DNA of 64,000 bases from Dromiciops gliroides (taxonomy: Eukaryota; Chordata; Mammalia; Microbiotheria; Microbiotheriidae), in NCBI RefSeq assembly GCF_019393635.1, contig NC_057862.1, positions 243,770,941 to 243,834,940 of the forward strand. Reading direction: 5' to 3'. This document shows, piece after piece, positions 44,961-54,639 of this stretch (within the stretch, counting starts at the first letter, position 1; every line of letters starts with the position of its first letter). A program made the translations under genes and the position numbers. The notes below the pieces were generated by a model. That model was not told the origin of the DNA, did not search any database, and worked only from the letters and a program-made list of their open reading frames with translations.

Positions 44961-46120
44961 TGAGAGCCTCAGCTAGGGAGTAGTAGGAATGCTAAAGAGA
45001 TGGTTATGGGCCCTTATGTAAAAGAGGAAGTAAGCTCATTGCATTTTGGTCCAGAGACCAAATGACCTCTAAGGTACCTTTTGTCTTATAGATTCTTCTG
45101 CAGTTCTATTCTACAGTTCAGTTGCCACTTGAAGATTGGAATGATCAACCACCCCTTTAAGATGTTTGGAAGAGAAACATAACAAATGTTATGGCAGGGT
45201 TTTAAAAATTATACTCTAGAGCCTGGCTACCATGGGAACATGTAGCCTGAGATTTCCATAGTGTACATGGTACATATTGATGTTTCTCCTGACATTTTAT
45301 TTGAGTGTTTCTATTTGGAGGTATTATTTCATTATTTTAGTGTTGCCTTAACCTTTGTATACTCTTTCATTCTATATCAGTTGAGCTGATTTTATAGTTT
45401 GATAACTCACCAGCAAACAAAAAACCATTTGTGAATACATGGAGCATTCCATTAATTAATTCTCTATAATGAATAATAGCCCCTAAAATAGTATGTGGAA
45501 GAGGAAAACAGATCACAATGTGCAAAGATTGCTAAAATAAAAGATAAAAGAATCTCCTGTTCTGGTTTTATGGCTCTAGAAATAATAGGGCAGTGGATCT
45601 CATGTGTGGAAGCTGGAAGTGGTTAGCACAGAAAGACAGTTGTTTTGAGTGTTCCACTCATTGTGTCCAGAAATGTGTATTGCAGAAATCCACATGCTAA
45701 AACCAAGGAAAAGTATACCACCCATGACTTGCCATTAGGTGAAGGACCAGGTTAATACGAAATTTGATGTGGTAGATCAGGCCTGATTCAGGCTAGCCTG
45801 AGTATCTCAGGTTTGATGTTGGAATGAAATACTTGTAAAAGGTCTGACAAAGGAGGTTTACTTAGCCATAGCAAGTGAAGGGTATTCAAAGCAGGGAAGG
45901 AATATTTAACAAGGGTATGGTATCAACTGAGTTGAATACAGATTCCCTGTACTATTCTTGGTCTTGTTGCTGGTCTCCTGGTCAGAGGTGTGAGGAAGGG
46001 GTCACATGATTAACCATGCCCTGGCTTTTGGCTTTTGTACTTGGGGCATCAGAAGTTAGGTTTAACTGCTTGAACCTTTAAGTTCCTTGAGCCATTTGTG
46101 TTGAGAATGGTTTCAATACT
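44961..46120. other. repeat-poor unassigned sequence
   Basis: About 1.15 kb without recognised repeats or coding potential, 2 kb upstream of the FBXO34 exon. Possible single-copy intron. Confidence 0.4.
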
Positions 46121-46122
46121 TT

Positions 46123-46261
46123 GGGGGGGGGGGAATGGGGGTTAAGCGATTTGCCCAAGGTCACACAGCTAGTGAGTGTCAAGTGTCTGAGACCGGATTT
46201 GAGCTCAGGTCCTCCTGAATCCAGGGCCAGTGTTTTATCCACTATGCCACCTAGCTCTTCC
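46123..46261 (-). mobile_element. tRNA-derived marsupial SINE
   Basis: Antisense copy. GGTTTCAATACTTT on both sides. Confidence 0.93.
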
Positions 46262-46362
46262 CGGTTTCAATACTTTTTAAGAAAAAACTGGTTAGCATAA
46301 GGTCTTAGAATATTATTTCTGCCACAGCTGGAATGTAAGATGAAATTTGCATTACCTTTTGC

Positions 46363-46517
46363 TGGGGGGGGGGGGGGGGGGGGGGCGGCAATGGGGGTTA
46401 GGTGACTTGCCCAGGGTCACACAGCTAGTAAGTGTCAAGTGTCTGAGGCTGGATTTGAATTCAGGTACTCCTGAATCCAAGGCCAGTGCTTTATCTACTG
46501 TACCACCTAGCTGCCCC
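46363..46517 (-). mobile_element. tRNA-derived marsupial SINE with poly-G junction
   Basis: Antisense copy starting in a run of about 22 G (46364-46385). TGCATTACCTTTT before and TGCATTACTTTT after. Confidence 0.93.
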
Positions 46518-46519
46518 TG

Positions 46520-47095
46520 CATTACTTTTATAAAGCTGTTGCAAAAGGGTAGACTCAGTGTAAAACAATATATAGAGATATAGATATTGATATAGACATA
46601 GTGAACTGTATCTTTCTTAAAACCAAAGGTGCACATTGGAAAAAAAAATACAGAAAAACAAAGGTGCAGGTGAGAATGAGAAATACCAACAGATTTTACT
46701 AGTCTGAACCTTCTGCTTAGGATATCAAGTACTATTCTAACTTGTGCAGCCCTGTCTTACATAATACACAGTTTATGTTGAGAAGATATTAAAAAGAAAG
46801 GGATCACTTTTGTCATTTATGCAGATGTTTGGTACTTATGTCCCCAGAGACTTAAAAAAGTATAGATGCTGTCATCTCCTCACTACATTGACTCTGTTTC
46901 ATATTTAGTTTTATAATAAACACACTCATTGCATCTAAAATGCATCTTCTTTTTTCCCTCATCTTAGTGGGTAAAATGTTTTTATTCAGCTGATGTCTGA
47001 GTGTCATTTGGGGTTTTTGTGACAAAGTCAGACTCTGCTGAAAATAAACTCATTCTTGAAACCTGGATTTCTTTGATATTTAAAACTTGTTGATG
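46520..47095. other. unassigned non-coding sequence
   Basis: Nothing recognised. ATAGAG-type short repeats at 46570-46600. Confidence 0.35.
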
Positions 47096-47099
47096 TATT

Positions 47100-47400
47100 T
47101 TTGTTTTGATATCACCTTCATGAATATGTAGCTCCCTTCTCCCCTACCTATTGAGCCATCCTTTGGAATAAAAATAAAAGGGTGGGGGGAGCAGTTCAAC
47201 AAAAGTAACCACCAAGCAATTCTGATAGGATTTACATTTTCCCTGTTTGTAACTTCACTCTGTATAAGTTAATATGTCTTTCCACGCTTCTCTGGCTTTT
47301 TCATATTCATAGTTTCTTAAAGCACAGTTATTACATTAAAACAGATATTACATTACATTCACATAAAAATGCAGGTTATTCTGAATTTATTTTCTTGACT
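47100..47400 (-). mobile_element. possible old L1 3' fragment (antisense)
   Basis: GAGCCATCCTTTGGAATAAAAA, CAGTTCAACAAAAGTAACC and TAAGTTAATATGTCTTTCC recall the antisense start of old marsupial L1 3' ends. Confidence 0.4.
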
Positions 47401-47425
47401 TTTGGTCCTAGAAAGAAATCATTTT

Positions 47426-47576
47426 AGGGGCAGCTAGGTGGTTCAGTGGATAGAGCACCGGCCCTGGATTCAGGAGGACCTGAGTTCAAATCCAGCCTCA
47501 GACACTTAACACTTACTAGCATTGTGACCCTGGGCAAGTCACTTAACTCCAATTGCCTTACAAAAACAAACAAAAA
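47426..47576 (+). mobile_element. tRNA-derived SINE next to the FBXO34 splice site
   Basis: Sense copy with duplicated target AAAGAAATCATTTT / AAAGAAATAATTT. Its right-hand target copy ends at 47589, inside the predicted branch-point region of the FBXO34 exon. Confidence 0.93.
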
Positions 47577-47585
47577 AAGAAATAA

Positions 47586-47615
47586 TTTGACTAATCATAC
47601 ATTTCTTTCCCATAG
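47586..47615 (+). promoter_or_regulatory. FBXO34: predicted 3' splice site of the FBXO34 coding exon
   Basis: TTGACTAATC (47587-47596) fits a mammalian branch point, followed by the pyrimidine-rich TTTCTTTCC and CATAG, so the exon would start at 47616. The position fits the point where similarity to the placental FBXO34 leader begins. Inferred from motifs only. Confidence 0.65.
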
Positions 47616-47684
47616 GGTATCTGGCACAAGTGTAAAGCCATAATCATAAACTGCAGAAGAAAGATTGACCTTTGGAAATTGGTG

Positions 47685-47696
47685 ATGAAACTCTGA
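47685..47696 (+). promoter_or_regulatory. upstream ORF 1 (3 codons)
   Basis: ATG AAA CTC TGA in the presumed 5' leader. Could influence initiation at the main start. No evidence of translation from sequence alone. Confidence 0.35.
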
Positions 47697-47722
47697 GAAC
47701 TCATTTGAGCTGCCAAAGGCAT

Positions 47723-47728
47723 ATGTAA
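47723..47728 (+). promoter_or_regulatory. start-stop element ATGTAA
   Basis: Minimal uORF in the leader, immediately followed by uORF 3. Confidence 0.35.
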
Positions 47729-47764
47729 ATGAAGAAAAATTTACAAACAACCACACAAGATTAA
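47729..47764 (+). promoter_or_regulatory. upstream ORF 3 (11 codons)
   Basis: ATG at 47729 to TAA at 47762-47764, ending 74 bases before the main ATG. Its ATG overlaps the frame region homologous to placental coding sequence. Confidence 0.35.
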
Positions 47765-47838
47765 GTGTCCTTCCTTCTCCACAAGTCATTGAAGCACTCT
47801 CTAGAATAGATCCTTTTGGGATTACTTCATCAAATATT

Positions 47839-49746
47839 ATGTGTAATATGAGTGGAAAAGGTCCTGCAGAAAGCTTGAGTGTTAAGGACAAGAATAATAC
47901 CCCACCCATGGCAATCCACCAAGTAGAAGGAGAGGAACCGCTGTGTATTTGGGCTGTTGTGAAACCTGGCAATACTAAGGAGAAAATTGCCTTCTTTGCA
48001 GCCCATCAGTGCAGCAACAGGATAGGCTCAATGAAAATTAAAAGCACTTGGGATATTGATGGAAGAGCTACCAAGCGAAGGAAGAAATCGGTGGATCTTA
48101 AAAAAGTCAAGATACAGTTAGAAAGGATGAAAGAAAGCAATATTAGATCTTGTCAACCCGAGCCTTTTGCTTGTGATATCGAGCACTGTTCCTTGCATTA
48201 TATGAGTGACAGTGGAAATGGATTCTATCCAGGGAGGCCTGCATCAGTCATCGAAATGGTAGCTTTTCTAGAGCAGAGAGCAAGTGCTCTGCTGGCTACA
48301 TGTACCAAAAACTGCATAAACTCTTCTGCCACTCTGAGACTTGCTAGGCAGTCTAAAGAGGTGCCTCCAGCATCTGATCTATTCTGTGTCCTGGAAGCCT
48401 GTGAGGAGTTTCCCCCTAGAGGAAACTCCAAGGATAGCAAACCCCAGGGTGAAACCGTGCATGTACTTGACATGGTGGCCAGGCTGGAGTCCGAATGCTT
48501 GAAACATCAGAGGGAACGTGAAATGGGGGGAGGCCTTTCTAGAAATAACAGTTTCCGGAGGCATGTGGGCCGAGTGTTGCTGGCAAATGGAACTCGGGAG
48601 GATGAGAGCAAAGCAGAGAAAGGATCACCCAAGGTCCCAGACACCCAGATAAATCCTGCTGTTGCCGTGACTAGAGATCGTGCCTCTGTGAGAGCTGACC
48701 ACTGCTCTTCTCTGCAGGGAACCCAGTCTTGGGAACATGCCTCCTTGGCTACATTGCCAACAGGTGTGGATTTTCACATGGACAGTGTGTCGTTAGAACC
48801 AAGTCAACAGACTGCTGTGAAAACAAGGAGTAGGTGTGATGTGGAAATGACCGAGGAACTCAGTGGGTCATCTTTTCTTCCTCTCACCTGTTCCCAGCCA
48901 ACAGAGTTACCCCCAGATGCTATGCAAAACAAAAGTATAACTATCGATTGTATGAGTAAGAAGATTGTGCCATTTCCTAGCCAGAATCCTGATCAAAGAA
49001 TGAGAGAGTCTGTATGTATTAGTATTTCTGTGTCCAAGGTGGAGAAAACTCAGGATTCTAGTATAAACCTCTGTGAAGATCCACTCCCAGGGATGCTGTT
49101 CTTTCTTCAGCCTAATCAACCTGAAAAAAATTGTTCCAAGTCAAATGAAAGCACAAAAGAGTCCCCAAGATTCCTCCCAAATGAGAATTCTTCTGAAGAT
49201 GATATAGAACTTAGGGGGAAAAGAGTTTCGGTAGTAGAGCCCTTTGCACTGGTTGACTCTACTATGAAAAGTACTATGGGAAATGCATTGCAGGCTGTAG
49301 AGGGGTCCTGTTTGAAGAAGCAGGTGTCTCATGACTTTTTGGAGACTAGGTTTAAAATTCAGCAGTTGCTGGAGCCTCCACAGTACATGGCCTTCTTGCC
49401 CCATCACATAATGGTGAAAATCTTCAGGTTTCTTCCAACCAAGAGTTTGGTAGCTCTTAAATGCACTTGCTGCTATTTTAAATTCATCATTGAATACTAT
49501 AACATCAGGCCAGCAGATTCTCGTTGGGTCCGAGATCCACGCTATAAAGAAGATCCCTGTAAGAAGTGCAAAAAAAAGTATGTGAAAGGGGATGTGTCAC
49601 TCTGCCGATGGCATCCGAAGCCCTACTGTCAAGCCTTGCCTTATGGCCCTGGATACTGGATGTGCTGTCACCGGTCTCAGAAAGGTGTTCCTGGCTGTAA
49701 GCTGGGTCTTCATGACAATCATTGGGTTCCTGATCTGCGTGGTTAA
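47839..49746 (+). CDS. FBXO34: F-box only protein 34 (main coding exon)
   Basis: FBXO34 is an F-box protein: the F-box binds SKP1 in SCF (SKP1-CUL1-F-box) ubiquitin ligases and the remainder selects substrates, which are poorly known. The 635-residue frame is open throughout. Visible parts are a conserved N-terminal block (WAVVKPGNTKEKIAFFAAHQ, about 34-54), a basic nuclear-localisation-like KRRKK (79-83), a short LDMVARLESECLK helix-like segment (about 213-225), a long low-conservation acidic/serine-rich middle, the F-box (517-560; LPHHIMVKIFRFLPTKSL), and a Cys/His-rich tail (574-630: CKKC, CRWHP, CCH, GCKLGLHDNHW) that may bind zinc. I recall placental FBXO34 as about 711 residues. Here about 70 N-terminal residues are missing and the last 20 or so are replaced by PDLRG. 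The start is the first in-frame ATG (A at -3); Met4 (ATGAGTGG) is an alternative. The related FBXO46 is shorter and fits less well. The splice-site-like upstream sequence and long open frame favour the native gene over a retrocopy. Confidence 0.9.
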   Translation: MCNMSGKGPAESLSVKDKNNTPPMAIHQVEGEEPLCIWAVVKPGNTKEKIAFFAAHQCSNRIGSMKIKSTWDIDGRATKRRKKSVDLKKVKIQLERMKESNIRSCQPEPFACDIEHCSLHYMSDSGNGFYPGRPASVIEMVAFLEQRASALLATCTKNCINSSATLRLARQSKEVPPASDLFCVLEACEEFPPRGNSKDSKPQGETVHVLDMVARLESECLKHQREREMGGGLSRNNSFRRHVGRVLLANGTREDESKAEKGSPKVPDTQINPAVAVTRDRASVRADHCSSLQGTQSWEHASLATLPTGVDFHMDSVSLEPSQQTAVKTRSRCDVEMTEELSGSSFLPLTCSQPTELPPDAMQNKSITIDCMSKKIVPFPSQNPDQRMRESVCISISVSKVEKTQDSSINLCEDPLPGMLFFLQPNQPEKNCSKSNESTKESPRFLPNENSSEDDIELRGKRVSVVEPFALVDSTMKSTMGNALQAVEGSCLKKQVSHDFLETRFKIQQLLEPPQYMAFLPHHIMVKIFRFLPTKSLVALKCTCCYFKFIIEYYNIRPADSRWVRDPRYKEDPCKKCKKKYVKGDVSLCRWHPKPYCQALPYGPGYWMCCHRSQKGVPGCKLGLHDNHWVPDLRG

Positions 49747-50382
49747 AGTTTGGGTCCATAAGGAAACAAGAAACTGAAGTGGACTGTGAGAGGTTTAACT
49801 CTAAAGCAATGAGTGATTTTATTTTTAAACAATTATACAATCCTATTTTCTAAACCTCAGTGAACTGCGTGTTCTAGATGGCATCCATGTTTTAGAGAGG
49901 CCAGTGGGTTAAGAGTGGAGTTATAGAATAAATGGAGAATGTCTGAGTTGAAAATGGTTTGAATGGTAGGCACTGATGACAGGAGAAACTTTCCAAATGC
50001 AGATTGGTGGGATAAGTATATAGTCTCCCAAGGGGACTACTTTGGAGGGGGTGACACTCATTCCAATGTACAAATTCTGATATATGGTTTTTAAGAAATC
50101 ACATCACTGTATGCTTGATTCACTGAGGTTATTTGTGGTTAGCAAATGAATGTCATGCCCTGTGTTGTTTACAGTGTATATAATTGTTTTGTTTTCACAG
50201 GCTGTGAAACCAGAGTGTGGCCTTTACTTGGTAGATGAGCACTTTTAGCTCCTCTGTAAATAGCATTATTAAAAACTGTTGTACATAGTCAACAGCTGGC
50301 TGAACAACTTAATCACTACAATGCAGCTTGGAAAGCGTTGCAGCTACATAGTTGTGTGCCCAGGTATCTTGTCTCAGATTTG

Positions 50383-50458
50383 TATATCCTGTATAAAACA
50401 CGAATGTTTCCTGAATAAAATATGAATGTTTCCAATATAATATATGAATGTTTCTGGG
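50383..50458. repeat. three-copy imperfect tandem repeat in the 3' UTR
   Basis: (C/T)GAATGTTTC recurs at about 50402, 50424 and 50446 with an AATAAAATA-like spacer, a unit of about 22 bp. Confidence 0.75.
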
Positions 50459-50652
50459 AAGAAACTCTAAATACTGAGGGGTTAACTTGTTAAAAAATTC
50501 CAAGATGATGGCTTAACTGGACAACTTTAAAATTAGACAAGAACAGCCCTCTGTTATATTAGTGAAAATCAGTGAATAAAAAGAGTACTGTATAGTCAAA
50601 TTATAAAATGGTTTACTTTATCCATATGGTCTGGTTATAATTTTTTAACTTC

Positions 50653-50658
50653 AATAAA
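50653..50658 (+). terminator. FBXO34: candidate poly(A) signal AATAAA (proximal)
   Basis: AATAAAATAC about 0.9 kb after the stop codon, with T-rich sequence about 35-45 bases downstream. Confidence 0.45.
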
Positions 50659-51703
50659 ATACAAATTCTAAACAGGACCTGAGTTTTACAGAGACTTTTT
50701 TAAAAAAAAACATTTTGAATGGGAGTCATTTGTGGAAAGAAGAAAAAGATTTCAAATTTGAGGGAAAGAACACTGTATTCAATCAGAAGACTTGAAATTC
50801 AGTTTTGGCTCTGGGATTTAGCTGTGACTTTGGGCAAGTCATTTTTACTGGACTTCATTTTCCTCATCTGTAAAATGAAGAGTTTTGTATCTGAATATCC
50901 TTGGATAGCTAAGAGTTGATCCTAAGAAAAGAACCTCCCCCCTTTTTTTTAAACTGTATGGATCTGAACATAGGTCATATTCTCTGCCCAGATCTGGCTT
51001 GTATAAAAAGCAAGACTATGATTTATCATTGGTCTTATTTTTCAGTGTACAGTCAATCAACTTTTGTGAGGGTTACATTCCTAGAAAATGAAGCAAAAGT
51101 AAAAAATGCAAAGATTGATCTATTGAACCTATGGGAAACAGGAAGTTAGATTCCTGTGACCATCGAAAACTTTCACCAGAAATCACTGAAACCACTTTTC
51201 TGCATACAGTTCTTTATAATAAAACATTAATTGTGATATTATGCACTTTTCCTAAAAGAAACCATGCGATAACCCATAAAATGCTGGGTAGAGTAGAGCC
51301 CACTCTGGACTAGACAAGAAGGGTCTGGGGCCATGACCTCAGAAGAACCCTGAGGTGTAAGAAAGGGAAAGGGAGAGCTTACCATCTTTAATCTATCCAC
51401 CTTTTGGCTCTGTGGTTGAACTGTTTCCTGATGAAAAGCACATTCTGGGTTCAGACGGTGGGCAGCTGGAGGTAGGGAGTGACCACCATCTCATTTACCC
51501 ACAGACTTAGCCACTTGTCCATTTTCTCAATTCTTTCATTGCACGCTTGAGAGGTTACTTTAGCACTTTGTGGAGCAGATTCACAAACACTTTAATGAAT
51601 ACTTTCCTCCTTTCTGTGGATATAGACTTACATACTTTTTTCTCTACTGTTCATAGCCACAAATATGTGTGGCTGTCAATGTGAAAGTGAAAATGAAATT
51701 ACT

Positions 51704-51709
51704 AATAAA
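51704..51709 (+). terminator. FBXO34: candidate poly(A) signal AATAAA (distal)
   Basis: AATAAAATCCTG, followed about 30-60 bases later by GT-rich TGTGTGAC and TGTTTGTTTTC, a good cleavage-site context. Confidence 0.5.
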
Positions 51710-51879
51710 ATCCTGTGAATGCTTGCAGTCGTGTGACAGTTGAGGATTTTCTATGTTTGTTTTCTGCTGAAATCATTTTAGTTGTGTGGCCTGTTTGGGT
51801 TGGGACAGGTACTAAATTCAGAAACAAAGGATGGAGTAGGTTTGTTAAACCTATTAAAACTTTTTTCGTGAGTTGCTGG

Positions 51880-52085
51880 TTATAAGATCATAGATTCAGA
51901 GCTAAAAGGGATCTTTGGAGGCATCTAATCCAAACTTCATTTTGCAGATGAAAAAACAGGGCAGAAAAGATTAAGTAACTTTCCCAAAACCATATATCTT
52001 ATAAAATGGCAGATCTGGGATTTGAACCCAGGTCTTAAGATTTCAAATCCAAGACAACTTCTACTGTGCCAGGCCATCTCCATTG
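51880..52085 (-). mobile_element. MIR/THER-family CORE-SINE (antisense)
   Basis: AGATCATAGATTCAGAGC, TTTTGCAGATGAAAAAAC, then GGATTTGAACCCAGGTC and a CTACTGTGCCAGGCC head. Confidence 0.8.
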
Positions 52086-52176
52086 CTATAGCTGAATAGT
52101 TTGTCAAAGAAACAGATATATTTACTTGCAAGCCTGGCATGGGTTATTATTTTTTTCTTTTTCTTTTTTTTTTTTT

Positions 52177-52309
52177 GGTGAGGCAGTTGGGATTAAGTGA
52201 CTTGTCCAGGGTCACACAGCTAGTGTTAAGTGTCTGAGGCTGGATTTAAACTCAGGTCATCTTGACTCCAGGGTTGGTGCTTTGTCCACTGCGCCACCTA
52301 GCTGTCCCT
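52177..52309 (-). mobile_element. tRNA-derived marsupial SINE
   Basis: Antisense copy. ATGGGTTATT on both sides. Confidence 0.93.
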
Positions 52310-52371
52310 GTATGGGTTATTTCTAAAACCTGTTTAATATAAATTATTCACCCTGCATATATATACTTCTT

Positions 52372-53065
52372 TTTTTTTAAATTTAATTTAATTTTACATA
52401 TAAGGTATTTTATTTTTTCCGTTACATGTAAAGATAGTTCTCAACTTTTGTTTATACAAGCTTTACAATTTCAGATTTTTCTCCCTCCCTCCCCCCTCCC
52501 CTAGAGAGCAGGTAATCTGATATAGGTTATATCTATATCTATATACATATACATATCGACAAATATCTATACACACATATATTTACACACATAATAACAT
52601 TAATCCTATTTCTGCATTAGTCTTGTTATAAGAGGAAAAAATCAGAGCAATGATGAAAAACCTCAAAATAGAAAAAAAAACAGCACCAAAAACAAAAGAA
52701 ATAGTATAATTCATTCAGCATCTATATTCCACAGTTCTTTTTTTTTTTTCTGGATTTGGAGATCCTCTTCCATCACAAGTTCCCTGGAACTCTTCTGTAC
52801 CATTGCATTAGTGAGAAGAATATAGTCCATCCCAGTAGATCAACACTCAATGTTGATGATACTGTGTACAATGTTCTTCTGGTTCTGCTCATCTTACTCA
52901 TCAGCTCACGTAAGACCTTCCAGGTTTCTCTGAACTCCTGCTCATTGTTTCTTACAGCACAATAGTATTCCATTGTATCCATATACCACAACTTGTCCAG
53001 CCATTCCTCAATTGATGGGCACCCCCTCAACTTCCAATTCCTTGCCACCACGTAAAGAGCAGCTA
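52372..53065 (-). mobile_element. young 5'-truncated L1 (antisense)
   Basis: Perfect 16-bp target duplication CATATATATACTTCTT (52356-52371 and 53066-53081). On the minus strand the frame reads WLDKLWYMDTMEYYC, the L1 ORF2 C-terminus, followed by the 3' UTR. The best-preserved L1 in the window by its flanks. Confidence 0.95.
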
Positions 53066-53081
53066 CATATATATACTTCTT

Positions 53082-53505
53082 AACAGTAATTGTGCAGTAG
53101 TAGTATTTTAAGGGATACAAACCCTTATTTACAAATGATTTCAGAGTTGTGAAGGTAGTATCACCCTTTTACAGGTAAGAAAATTACAGAGGTCACAATG
53201 TAAGTACTTGGAAGAACTGGGTCACTAATGAATTTTGCCTATTAACCTAGTCAGTTCTCCTTGTAGTGTGCCTGGTACTTAATATTCGGGGGTGAGGAGG
53301 GTACCTGAGAAATAGAGACAACTGTCCCTGCCCTTAAGGAGCTCAAGTCTTATTGGGAATATTTATGACACATGAATCATTGTATATAGTACTGACTATA
53401 AATGCAGCACCAGCTCATAGAATGGGGAGATGATTGAAGGACTGTGGTTGTCAAGGCTTCAGGGAGAAAGTATGCATGTTTAAAATAATAAATTGGAGAA
53501 AATTA
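53082..53505. other. mostly unassigned; possible L2 tail
   Basis: CAACTGTCCCTGCCCTTAAGG with GAGCTCAAGTC (about 53320-53350) is an ancient LINE-tail phrase. The rest is unassigned. Confidence 0.4.
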
Positions 53506-53539
53506 ACATCACCTTTTTTCAACTTTTTTTTTTTTTTTT

Positions 53540-53674
53540 GGTGAGGCAATTGGGGTTGTGACTTGCCCAGGGTCACACAGCTAGTAAGTGTTAAGTGTCT
53601 GAGGCCGGATTTGAATTCAGGTCCTCCTGAATCCAAGGCCAGTGCTCTATCCACTGTGCCACCTAGCTGCCCCA
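53540..53674 (-). mobile_element. tRNA-derived marsupial SINE
   Basis: Antisense copy. AACATCACCTTTTT before and AACATCACTTTTT after. Confidence 0.93.
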
Positions 53675-53832
53675 ACATCACTTTTTACCTTTTAAATCCC
53701 ATCATTTCTTCATGACATCCTAATAACACATTCTGCAGGATGCTTTTAAGGCAGTTACTGATGAGATCAAAGCAGAAGTAATAGGCAGTGGAGAATGCGA
53801 AATGTATTGGAGGTTTTAAGGTTCAATAGTCT

Positions 53833-54025
53833 AGGGACAGCTCTGGGGTGGTAGAGTCCTGGCTTTTAAATTAGAAGACCTGTGTTCATATCCTGCCTTG
53901 ACTAGATACTCTACTGTCTGCACAACCTTGAACAGATAATTACTTCATTTATGAAATGGGTTGCTACTTATTCCTCCCTTGCCTACCTCATAGAGCTGTT
54001 GGGTTAATGAAATGAAAAACTTCTC
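53833..54025 (+). mobile_element. MIR/THER-family CORE-SINE
   Basis: GGTGGTAGAGTCCTGGC head, CTGTGTTCATATCCTGCC B box, CAACCTTGAACAG core, GCCTACCTCATAGAGCTG tail. Confidence 0.72.
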
Positions 54026-54029
54026 TGTT

Positions 54030-54425
54030 TCAGGCCTCAAATGAGAACAAATAGAAAGAAGCATCGTCATAGAGTGCAATGTCAGTTGTCACCTTTGAAT
54101 GAATCAACAGCAGCCGAGGATTGCCAAAAAACACACCCCTGAAGTTTCTGAAACCCCACTAAATAGGGCAGAGGCACATGACGCTTATTTTACCCCACAA
54201 TACTATGGCTGTAATTGATATGATTTGAAAAGACCATTAGATCCTTTTGCTATTAGTACACTGCACCAGATACATACCTGGAATCCTAGAGAAAAATAGG
54301 AGGCGTGTGACTTCCCTTCCTGTTACCACAATCCTTGTTAAAATTCTCATGCTATTAAGGCAAGAAAAGCCCCCCAAAAGGAACATTTTAAACCAACCCT
54401 GTGCAGATGGCTTGCTCTTAATTTA
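54030..54425. other. unassigned non-coding sequence
   Basis: Nothing recognised. Confidence 0.35.
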
Positions 54426-54427
54426 GA

Positions 54428-54560
54428 GCAGGGGTTCTTAATTTGGAGTCTGTGGATCCTTAAGAAGAGTCTGAATTTGTATGGGGGAAGTGCTATCTTT
54501 CTTTTCACTAACCTTTAACAAAATTCAACATTTCCTCCAATATGAAGGTAGGACAAAATT
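54428..54560. mobile_element. possible hAT-like DNA transposon remnant
   Basis: Begins CAGGGGTTCTTAATTTGGAG then TCTGTGGATCC, resembling the terminal inverted repeat and subterminal text of the element at 25.1 kb. Confidence 0.4.
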
Positions 54561-54639
54561 TCTCCTAGCTGTAGTGGTGTTTTAAAATTTTGCTAACTGA
54601 CCAAAAAGGTTAACTAAATCTATTAAATTGGCTGCTTTC

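Larger units (their letters stand above)
47616..47838 (+). other. FBXO34: FBXO34 5' leader / degraded placental-type N-terminus
   Basis: Nucleotides here align to the N-terminal coding part of placental FBXO34 as I remember it: TAAAGCCATA then AAACTGCAGAAGAAAGA matches the KPYWKLQKKE region, and the frame at 47689-47838 ends SRIDPFGITSSNI, close to the placental segment. No ATG stands at the placental start. In the main frame a TGA lies at 47686-47688, and the matching stretches sit in different frames. No in-frame ATG precedes 47839. So this is best read as 5' UTR in this genome, either because the placental extension is lineage-specific or because it was lost here. Confidence 0.6.
49747..51725 (+). 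other. FBXO34: FBXO34 3' UTR (presumed)
   Basis: Repeat-poor sequence following the stop, with AATAAA signals at 50414, 50575, 50653 and 51704. The first 60 bases still resemble the placental coding tail out of frame (GTCCATAAGGAAACAAGAAAC). The 3' boundary is uncertain; a MIR follows at 51.88 kb. Confidence 0.5.

Noticed and set aside
47595..47972. 125-residue minus-strand ORF overlapping the FBXO34 start
   Set aside because: Shadow of the FBXO34 exon; no recognised domain and weak start context.
49505..49840. Minus-strand ORF across the FBXO34 C-terminus
   Set aside because: Opposite-strand shadow of conserved coding sequence.
50701..50711. Poly-A run as the tail of a processed FBXO34 retrocopy
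   Set aside because: Only nine A, about 45 bases after AATAAA, and no matching target duplication was found upstream of 47616.
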